Translations under genes and position numbers: made by a program
NCBI RefSeq assembly: GCF_014805685.1
Contig: NC_060906.1
Location: 9,520,346 to 9,584,345 of the forward strand
DNA from: Silurus meridionalis
Lineage: Eukaryota; Chordata; Actinopteri; Siluriformes; Siluridae
Direction of reading: 5' to 3'
Length of the DNA: 64,000 nt
In this document: positions 55,190 through 64,000 of the stretch, in pieces
Numbering within the stretch: position 1 is the stretch's first letter
How the letters are laid out: every line of letters begins with the position of its first letter
The notes under the pieces: model-generated
The model's database searches: none
Told to the model about the DNA's origin: nothing
What the model saw: the letters and a program-made list of their open reading frames with translations, nothing else

Positions 55190-56070
55190 GTGCTTGTGGA
55201 TCATAACCAGGTTGTAAGAACTGCTTAAAAATGGCAAAAGAACAAACAAGAGCAATTTATTGAAAACTGCATTTAAACTCAAACAGGCTGTTCATCAGCT
55301 GATCAAAAGTTTAGGACCCTAGCCTTTTCAATTAAAAATATGTGCAAAAAATATGGCTTTAATGTCCTTGTCCTTCTGACAGTCACACTGTCATGCTCTC
55401 CTGATGGCAAGGGTTCTCGCAACACTCCATTGCTTCAGAGGTTGGAAATTTCTTTAAAAATCCTGAGACCCAAAATAAACGTCACCTTCACTGAGCCGGA
55501 GGATCAGACATGCTGTCTGTGAAACCAGGCTGATCCTCGACCCAAATTAAGGCACTTACTGATGTTGACGATAACCATAAGAGAGAAGAGCTTAAAAAAA
55601 AAAATTGACATGACCAGGAGATCCCACTGGAGATTGTTTTCTACACGGCACAGTGGAGGAGGTTCCATCATGATCTGGGGGTGCTTTTTCCATCAGTGGG
55701 AAAACGGAGCTTCAGGTTATGCAAGGGCATCAAACAGCGGCTGGCTATGTGGACATGTTGCAGCAGGCATCCCTCTTGACTGAAGTTCCCTCGTGTGTGA
55801 GCGCGCTAATGACTGGGTTTTTCAACAGGGCAACGCTGTAGTCCACAACGCCCGCCTGACAAAGGACCTCTACCAGGACGATAACGCTGCACTTCTGGAC
55901 CATCCTGCATGTTCCCCTGATCGAATCCCCTTGAGAATGTTTGAGGATGGATGGCAAGGGAAGTTGACAAAAACTGACCTCAGTTACAGACTGTGGATGC
56001 CCTTCGTGAAGTCATCTTCACCACATGGAAAGCAGCTTTACAGCATTTAACAGTTATCGTGAAAGGTGTG
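55190..56070 (+). mobile_element. Degenerate Tc1-like transposon
   Basis: 55655-55690 encodes GGGSIMIWGCF and 55815-55930 encodes FQQGNAVVHNARLTKDL and DHPACSPDRIPLR, the catalytic blocks of a Tc1-like transposase, in shifted frames. A flank near 55300 (GATCAAAAGTTTAGGACCCT) is the family's typical end. Confidence 0.75.
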
Positions 56071-56074
56071 TATT

Positions 56075-59000
56075 TTTACCTGATGAGCAGCTATGGCAAC
56101 TGTGGCAAGGAAAAACTCCCTTAGATGTTATGAGGAAGAAACCTTGAGAGGAACCAGACTCAAAAGGGGAACCCATCCTCATTAAAGTGACATCAAGAGT
56201 GTGATTATAGTCTTTAAACAGTACAGAAACAAAGGACAGTGAGAACTAACATGAGCACTGGAGTGTAAGATTGAGTAATGATCTTTCTACAGTCATTTGT
56301 GGTTATACAACTAAAAGCTAATAAGCAACTCATAAAATAGCTCAACATTTGCGATTATCATAAATCCAACACCAGCTTCTCCATGCCAGAGCCTTTCAAC
56401 ACTCAGAGGTCCAATGTCAAAACTCCAATTGGCACTGGTACGTCTCTAGATGGTTCGGGATGTTTGCGGGGTCGTCATCTACTTTAAAGGTCCACACTCT
56501 TCATAAGGTGACTGAAGCTGGATGCCTCGGGATGGTAGAGAAAGAGAAGCAGTGAAGAGGATTTAGCATAGCTGCGGTTCATGATATTAACAGCACAAGT
56601 TGATAATGTGCATGTAATCAGATGTACTGGAGCACAAGGTTATGATGTGATGTGTGTTATGTCTAGGCTTTGCTAAAAGGATACGTTTTTAATCTGCACT
56701 TAAACTGGGAGAGTATGTCTGAACACTGGAAGATTATTCCACAGGAAGACTATTCCAAAGTTTAAGAGCTAAATGTGAGAATGCTCTACCGCCTTTAGTG
56801 GACTTTGCTATTCTAGGAACTACTAGAAGTCCAGAGTTTTGATATCTCAAGGAGTGTGACGGATTGTAGCGTGATAGAAGAATGAAAAGATAATTGAGAG
56901 CTAAACCACTGTACTACACTGAAGGTAAGAAGCAGTAGTTTGTAGTCAATTCGAAATTTAGAAACGGGTAGCCAGTGTAGGGATGATAAGATTGGGGATC
57001 ATATTTTCAACCACCTAGTAATGCATTACAGTAGTCTATCCTGGAGGTCATGAACGCATGGACCAGCTTCTCTGTATCAGATATAGATAACATGTTTCTT
57101 AGCTTAGCGATATTTCCAAGGTGGAAGAAGGCTGTTTTTGTAACATGGTTGATATGATTTTTAAAAGACAAGTTGGTGTCTAAAATAACTCCCAGAACTT
57201 TTACTGTTGAACTAGTAGTTACAGAACATCCGTCTAAATGCAGGTTTAAATGCTGGAGCTTCAGTGTACTGTATTTTTTTGGATGAGGAAAATCTCCTTC
57301 TTATCAGAATTTAATAATAGAAAGTTATGAGTAATCCAGTCTTTTACACACACTCAGTTATCCGAGCGAATTGAGCTGTATCGTCTGGTTGCGATGAGAT
57401 ATATAGCTGGGTATCATCAGTGTAACAGTGGAAGCTAATCCCATGCCGTCTAATATAATTTCCTAAGGGAAGCATGTATATTGTGAAAAGCAGGGGTCCT
57501 AGAACTGAACCTTGTGGCACGCCATAATTCACTTGCATTAACCTGCAAAACTCTTCATTTAAGTCTACAAAATGGATACGATCAGACAGGTAGGATTTAA
57601 ACCAGCTTCATGCCTGTCCCTGAATGCCGATGTAATTTTGTAAGCGATCTAGGAGAAGATCATGATCGAATGATTGTCGAATGCAGCACTAAGATCTAGT
57701 AAAACTAACATAGGGATGTAGCCTTGGTCTGAAGCTAAAACAGGTCATTAGTGATTTTAACTAAAGCAGTTTCTGTGCTATGATGGGGCCTAAAACCTGC
57801 CTGAAACTTTTGGAAGCTTTGAAATGGGTCTGTAATTTGATAGCGTGTTTGGATCCAAATTAGGTTTCTTAATGAGGGGCTTAATAACTGATAATTTGAG
57901 GGGTTTAGGGACATGACCTAAAGATAGTGAGGAGTTAATAATATTCAGAAGAGGCTCACCAGCTGGGAGTGGGAATGGGATCTAATTGACATGTTGTTGA
58001 TTTAGCTTTGGTAATAACATCATACAGCTCTTCCTGTCCTATACATGTAAAGCAGTGTAGTTGTGAAGTTTTAGGTATGATTGGGTCAGGAGATGCTGTT
58101 AGAGGTTGGACCGCCACAAATGTTTTTTTAATACTATACATTTTTTCAGTGAAGGAATTCATAAAGTCCTCACTACTAAACTGTGATGGAATACATTTTT
58201 CAGATACCTGATTTGTTGTTAATTTAGCTCCTTTACTGAAAAGGAACCTGGGATTGTTTTGGTTGTTTTCTATGAGTTTGCTCGGGTGTTCAGTGTTTAG
58301 CGCCTGTCTGTAGCTGAGCATACTGTCTTCATACAGAATTCTAAATACTTCCAATTTAGTTTTCCTTCATTTTCTTTCCAGATTACGGACTGTTCTCTTG
58401 AGGGCATGCGTAGTGAGGATAAGCTCTATGTTGTTAGCCATTTCATCAAGATTATTAGCATTTATGGGTTTAGTGAAAAATTGAGATAAATTAGGCAGGT
58501 TATTTATGAATCTGTCCTTAGTGGTCGGAACAATAGTCCTACCAAGTTGATAACACGGTGAAACACGGCTAATCTGCTCTACCGGTAGTGTGTACAATAT
58601 GAGGTAGTGGTCTGTGATGTCATCACTCTGAGGTAAAATATCTATATCAGTGACGTCTGGTCTGTGGGATATTATTAAGTTTAGTGTGTGATTAAAACGA
58701 TGAGTTGGTCTGGTGATGTTTTGTTTAACCCAAAAGAGTTTAATAAGTCCACAAATGATAGTCCTAGGGCATCGTTTGCATCATCTACATGCATATTAAA
58801 ATCTCCTACAAGCAGCACTTTATCAAAATTGGGGTCTGAAAAAGGTCCAAAAGAAAACGAGCAAACTTTTGATGAAAATCAGTGTAGGGTCCTGGGGGTC
58901 TGTACACGGTGACCAGAGCGAGAGATAGTAGGGGTTTTCTATGTATGTCTGAAAGTACAAATTTAAGAACAAGCACTTCAAATGATTGAGACCTGAATCC

Positions 59001-59150
59001 TAATTTTTGACTAACATTAAGAAGGGCACTATAAATGGTAGCTACACCACCCGCACGACCAGTCTGACAGGGCTCATGCTTATAAACATATCCTGCCGGT
59101 GTAGACTCGTTTAGAGATATAATATACCATATAATCATTTGGTTTCTGGT
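56075..59150 (-). mobile_element. LINE (L2/Maui-like non-LTR retrotransposon), decayed, minus strand
   Basis: Minus-strand pieces in 5'-3' order: an endonuclease part at 59138-58806 (LVTVYRPPGPYTDFHQKF), a linker at 58597-57956 (NNPRFLFSKGAKLTTNQV, QEELYDVITKAKSTTCQLDP), and reverse transcriptase at 57538-57344 with YGVPQGSVLGPLLFTIYM and the catalytic YTDDTQLY. The 3' end carries the fish LINE tail GCTATGGCAACTGTGGCAAG read on the plus strand at about 56090. Stops and frameshifts throughout. Its length suggests a nearly full 3' portion. Confidence 0.8.
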
Positions 59151-59858
59151 AGTGCAGCAAATTGTTTAGAAAATTAATCAGTTCTTAAAGCACTATCTAA
59201 TCTCAGGAAATATATATATATTATTTAGAGTGCATTTTTACAGACGATCCATGATTTGGTGTTGAAAATCAAGAGGTCATTAGCTACAAAATACATTCTT
59301 TGTCTATATAATTTCTATTTGAATGGGGTAAAAAGAAAACAGGAGAAAGTGAATCAGGTCCAGGTATAGGGTGTATTAACAGGCTATATCTAAATGATGG
59401 AAACTAATCAAGGTAAATAATCAATCTTTTAATAATAGTAAGCAAATTGGCTAGTTGCCATTTTAGCAAATGTATTAAATAAGCAGTGTTAAACTGTATA
59501 ATTTTAAGGAAATCTTAAATGCAACATAAATGTGTAGTGTCCTCTATTTACTGTGTTGCTTTCATTATATATTTCACTTGATCCTACCCTATAATATTGA
59601 ACTATTATAATTTTTTATTTTTTTTTTTAAGTTGGGAAGGGGGATTACTGCAACAAAACAGATCTATGCAGTGTTCAAAAAAAAAAAAACTTAGTTGGAA
59701 ACACCTCATTTGACATGTCAGTCACACCCACAGTGATCCTGAAGGTATGCCTGTCTTTGTCCCACCTACCTACCACTATAATCAGGAAGTGAGCACTTCA
59801 ACTAAAGGAAGTAAAAACACTTTAACTCTGCTCTCTTTCTCTCTCTGATGTTAGTAAA

Positions 59859-62800
59859 ATGGCTGAGGACAGCAATATTTCAGTGGACCATCTTCAGTTC
59901 AGCTGTTCAATCTGCCTTGATTTGCTGAAGGATCCAGTAACTACTCCATGCGGCCACAGCTTTTGTATGGTGTGTATTAATGACTTTTGGGATCAGCCTC
60001 TTCAGAAGGGGGTATACAGCTGCCCCCAGTGCAGAGAGACGTTCATGCCGAGACCTGTACTGCGTAGGAATAATGCTATGGCTGAAGTTGTGGAAAAGCT
60101 CAAGTTGAAAGACATAAGCGCCGCTTCTGCTACTTATTACAGCTCAGAATGGGGAGATGTGGAATGTGATATTTGTACTGGGAGCAGAGAAAAGGCAGTC
60201 AAGTCATGTCTGGTGTGCCTGGCTTCTTTCTGTAAAACTCATCTCGTGTCTCACTTCGAATCTCCTGTTTTTAAGAAGCATAAGCTGGTCCAGGCATGCA
60301 AACATCTTCAAGATAAAGTCTGTGCGCGTCATGACAAGTTGGTAGATTTCTACTGTCGAACAGACCAGAAAATCATTTGTGCATTGTGTATGTTGGATGA
60401 CCATAAAGGCCACAATGCCACATCGGTTGCTTCGGAAAGAACCGAAAAACAGGTACAAAGAGTGTTTTGTGATTTGTAAGAAACTGTAATCTGATATGAG
60501 ACGTTTGAATAGACATGTTCACTTCAATAACAACAATATTGTTTTTTTGTTTTTTTTTATATAATGCATAAGGCTTGTTTAATTGCTGGCTGATAGTTTT
60601 ATTCCTTTCCCTATTCCATACATGTCCTTTACAAATCATAATCTACCACAGAAGCAGATAAGAGACATGCAGAGGAAATCGCAGCAGAAAATCCTTGAGA
60701 AGGAGAAGAAACTGCAAGACCTTAAACAGGCTGTAAACACTCTTAAGGTAGGTACCAATCCTAGGATTGCTGGAGCGATGAATTTCAGTCAGTTTTTTTC
60801 TGTAAATACGAGCCAAACAACTTATTTAGGGGCTGGAACTCATACATTCTTCTCTTACCAGAGCTCTTCACAGGCAGCAGTGGAGGAAAATGAGAGAATC
60901 TTTACTGAGCTGTTTACCGTCATTCAAGAAAAGTGTTATGAGATAACCGAGCTTATCAGAGAGCAGGAGAAAGTTGAACTGGATCAAGCTGTGGGACTGC
61001 AGAAGCAGCTGGAACAAGAGATTGCTGACCTTAAGAAGAAAGACACTGAGCTGGAACTGCTATTGGACACAGAGGACCATGTGCATTTCCTCCAGGTATG
61101 ACCTTTGTGGAAGTTCAACCTCTACAGTAAACATGTGATTAGTCATGTAAATGTAGTAATTACAAAATGTCTTTGTCAAACCCTAATGTACAAGAGAACA
61201 TTCTTTAATGCTGCCACCCTAACACACCCATATCTGCTAGTCTGATCTTATTTTCACAAGAATTCCCTTTATTTATGGTTTTAATACAGAGTTTTCAGTC
61301 CATGTGTTCCACTCCTAAAACTAAGGACTTACCCAGGATGACGATCAATCAACATATTTCTTTTGACGGCATGAGGAAAAGTCTATCTGACCTGAAAGAG
61401 CAATTTGAGAAATTCTGCAAAAAAGAATTCAACAAAATCAACCCAAATGGTAAAACAAAAAAACTTCATAAAACGAATATACTTACATAAAACTGTATAC
61501 TTACATGTGCATATAATTATGGTGTAAAAAACAATACATATATATGTATCATGTTGTTTCCTCTTCTATTACTATTATTCTTTTACTACAAAAAGAAAGG
61601 GTTTTTATGACCCCAAGGGAAAAGTTACTTTATTAGACACTCCTACCTGATTGGTCCACCATGTTAGATTAGATAAGATTATATTTTACTTTATTGTCAT
61701 TGTGCAGAGTACAAGTACAGGATCAATGAAATGTATAAAAATGTATAAAATGTATAAATATAAATATACAAAAATACAATATATGTATTATGGTAGTGTA
61801 AAGGTGCAATATTTAATGGACAAATGAAGGTAAAACCAGAGACAGAGATTTGATGCAGCTCTCAATCTAAAAGGAGCAATATTTTATTTTGTATTAAACT
61901 TCAACAAAAGCTGGTTCTTCTTCAAGTTTTTGGAGTTTATTCAATCTCTTTTTGGACTAAAAATGAGTCCGGTGGTGCTACAAAGTCGCTTACAGGCAGC
62001 AGATGCGGGTAGGGGAGTGTCGAGCCTTAATGACATCTTCGGTAGAGGCGCAAAATGTAAATGTCAACAGTCATTTTCAGTTCAAATATTGTGCACTAAA
62101 AAGTACATATTGAATCATAAATGTAGTTTAATAGAGAGTAAAAAGTGCTTTTATCTTTGATACTCAGTAAAACTGACCCAAAAATTACTTCAGTACAGTA
62201 GCGCAGTACATTTTCTCAAACACTTTTCACCACTGCTCAACCTAGTGTTCGAAATATGATCAACACTGGTTTTCTTGATAAACATATCAGTGCCCATGTA
62301 GGCTATACGAACAAAAGTTTGTGGACACCTGACCCTCACATCTATATGTAAATAGTAAACATCTCATTCAAGATTAAGTTCCTTTTAGCTGTTATATCTG
62401 TGCAGATTTGTGATCATTAGGATGTTGATGAAGAGATCTGAGGTTTAATCGGTGTTCCAGTTCATCTTTAAAAAAAAAAAAAAAAGTGATCAGTGAAGTT
62501 AAGTTCAGGGCTTTGTGCAAGACACTATTTCTTGCACTCCAAACTTGTGTTCATGATAAACCTGGTGTACAGGAGAAATGTCATGCTGGATCAGGCTTGT
62601 AAAGTGTAATTATAGTGAAGGGAAATTATAGCGTAACAACGTGCAAAATCATCTATTTACAGTGTATGCAATTTGTGGCAAGATCCACATTTGGGTGTGA
62701 TGTTCAGGTCTACACATACTTTAGGCCATCGAATGTAAAATGCATGTCAGTGCTGATAATGATGGAAGATTTGGTCACCTATGATTTATTGGTGTTTACC

Positions 62801-63102
62801 TTTTAAGTGATGGACTGACTTATTGTTATAGAAACAGATAGCTAACTAGTTGTCTATCAGTAGAATTCAATGATTTAGTAATTTATTAACTACAGTGACA
62901 AGTTTATGAATATTTTTTTATTTGGTAGTAAAACATGAATCCTGTATATTTTAATGTTACCTTTGAAATACACAAAATTATGCATTTAGGGTCATAACTT
63001 GTATATTTGTCATTATACCTTAATAGTTGCCAAGATTCAGATGATTTTACCCAGTGAACCAAAGACCAGAGAGGAATTTCTTCAGTGTAAGTGTAAATGA
63101 AC

Positions 63103-63149
<47 letters not shown>

Positions 63150-63782
63150 GTGTGTGTTTGTGTGTGTGTGTGTGTTTTAGGTTTTATAACTAAATATGTG
63201 GAAATATACAGTATATATCATGTTTGAATAATTTTTTTTTAATGTTCTTTAGATTTTTGTCACCTGACCCTGGACCCTAACACGGCAAATGAGGCACTAT
63301 GGCTTTCAGAGAATTACAGGAAAGTGTCCCGCAGTGGGGGATTAAACCAATACCCAAGTCATCCAGACAGATTTGGTGGTTATGGTCAGGTGCTGTGTAA
63401 ACAGAGTGTAAGTGGACGCTGTTACTGGGAGGTTGAATGGAGCAGGGGTGGATGGGTGTACATCTCAGTATCGTATAAAGGGATCTGCAGAAAAGGACGT
63501 GGGAAGGAATGCTGGTTTGGACACAATGCTCAGTCCTGGAGTCTGGAATGTAGCTCCACGTTGTCGGTCTGGCACAACGACGTTCAGACCAAGATCTGTG
63601 GTCCGTTATCATTTAGAATTGGAGTGTATTTAGACCACAGTGCAGGAACTCTGTCATTTTTCAGCGTCTCTGACACAATGACTCTCCTCTACAGAGTCCA
63701 GACCATGTTCACTGAGGCGCTTTACCCTGGTTTCTGGGTCAATGCACTTGCCACTGCTAAGTTGTGTTACTCTGTAGAATGA
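59859..63782 (+). CDS. finTRIM (RING, B-box, coiled-coil, PRY-SPRY) protein
   Basis: Predicted cytosolic E3 ubiquitin ligase of the fish finTRIM family, many members of which are virus- or interferon-responsive. Exons: 59859-60452, 60652-60747 (96 nt), 60862-61095 (234 nt), 61290-61449, 63027-63086, 63253-63782. 557 aa, all phases close, with the 96/234-nt exon pair characteristic of the family. RING about residues 15-58 (CSICLDLLKDPVTTPCGHSF, then CPQC). B-boxes about 98-190 (CDICTGSREKAVKSCLVC, CARHDKLVDFYC). Coiled coil from exons 2-3 (KQIRDMQRKSQQKILEKEKK). PRY-SPRY in the last exon (LTLDPNTANEALWLSEN, GRCYWEVEWSRGGWVYISVS, GVYLDHSAGTLSFFSVSD). The ATG follows TAGTAAA. No disabling change seen. 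Exact FTR number cannot be assigned. Confidence 0.93.
61450..63026. other. finTRIM intron 4 with a MITE
   Basis: Includes an ACACCTGACC-family copy at about 62305-62730 (GTTTGTGGACACCTGACCCT at the left, TCTACACATACTTTAGGCCA at the right). The rest is AT-rich with no exon supported. Confidence 0.55.
63107..63175. repeat. (TA)n/(TG)n microsatellite
   Basis: About 20 TA units followed by TG units, in the short intron before the finTRIM PRY-SPRY exon. Confidence 0.9.
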
Positions 63783-63847
63783 CGAAAGCTTTTTCATCCA
63801 TCTAAATATGTATTATGGGAAATGTATTATGCAGTTGTGTAAATCAT

Positions 63848-64000
63848 TGGTCCCCAACCACCGGGCCGCAGACCGGCACCGGTCTATGGGTCAATTGTTA
63901 CCGGGCTGCACAGAAAGAAAACTTACATAACTTACAATTTTTTCCGTTTTATTTATTATCTGATTCTGAACGATGATTTACCTTCATCCACTACCTTCTT
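63848..64000. mobile_element. hAT-like repeat, truncated by the window edge
   Basis: GGTCCCCAACCACCGGGCCG, CAGACCGGCACCGGTC and ACCGGGCTGCACAGAAAGAA form the CCGGGCCGC-rich end of a repeat common in fish genomes and usually placed with hAT transposons. It runs past the window's right end. Confidence 0.6.

Noticed and set aside
55562..56050. Plus-strand frames as a gene after PAICS
   Set aside because: They match Tc1 transposase blocks (GGGSIMIWGCF, CSPDRIP) in different frames.
57344..59138. Minus-strand frames with YTDDTQLY and other motifs as cellular genes
   Set aside because: They are pieces of a decayed LINE with stops and frameshifts.

Overview
This is vertebrate nuclear DNA, almost certainly from a teleost fish. 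Genes are split into many short exons with GT-AG or GC-AG introns. The introns are full of Tc1/mariner-type, hAT-like and SINE/LINE debris typical of fish, there are long (TA)n, (CA)n and (GA)n runs, and the last gene is a finTRIM, a fish-expanded TRIM family. I cannot name the species.

Layout. (1) 1365-11319 (+): 3' part of CRACD (KIAA1211), whose 5' exons lie before the window. It contains a 1040-bp tandem duplication carrying a whole exon, and its large coiled-coil exon is broken by frame changes. (2) 12927-24580 (-): complete AASDH in 14 exons. It is tail-to-tail with CRACD and head-to-head with the next gene. (3) 24851-32409 (+): a gene I identify as a divergent HJURP (Scm3-family CENP-A chaperone), assembled from nine exons; its exon 1/exon 2 junction does not close in frame. 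(4) 33475-46634 (-): complete PPAT in 11 exons. Its small first exon lies about 7 kb from the second. (5) 41133-44205 (+): a Myb/SANT-like protein gene with three domains, nested antisense in PPAT intron 1. (6) 47240-54900 (+): complete PAICS in 9 exons, head-to-head with PPAT. (7) 55.2-59.2 kb: Tc1 and LINE debris. (8) 59859-63782 (+): complete finTRIM (RING, B-boxes, coiled coil, PRY-SPRY). A hAT-like repeat runs off the right edge.

How the genes relate. CRACD-AASDH-PPAT-PAICS is the order I know from human 4q12. PPAT starts de novo purine synthesis, and PAICS carries out the carboxylation and SAICAR-forming steps of the same pathway; they share a short head-to-head promoter with two CACGTG E-boxes. 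HJURP sits in a region where human has no such gene, and shares a 270-bp intergenic promoter with AASDH containing E2F-, CCAAT- and CHR-like motifs. The most noteworthy items are the HJURP identification, the nested SANT gene, the exon-duplicating repeat in CRACD, and three perfect AG|GCAAGT (GC-AG) donors in three neighbouring genes.

Exon coordinates were worked out by hand from splice signals, phase closure and remembered human proteins. Coding totals close in frame for AASDH (1166 aa), PPAT (508), PAICS (425), the SANT gene (578) and finTRIM (557). They do not close for CRACD and HJURP. No database search was possible.
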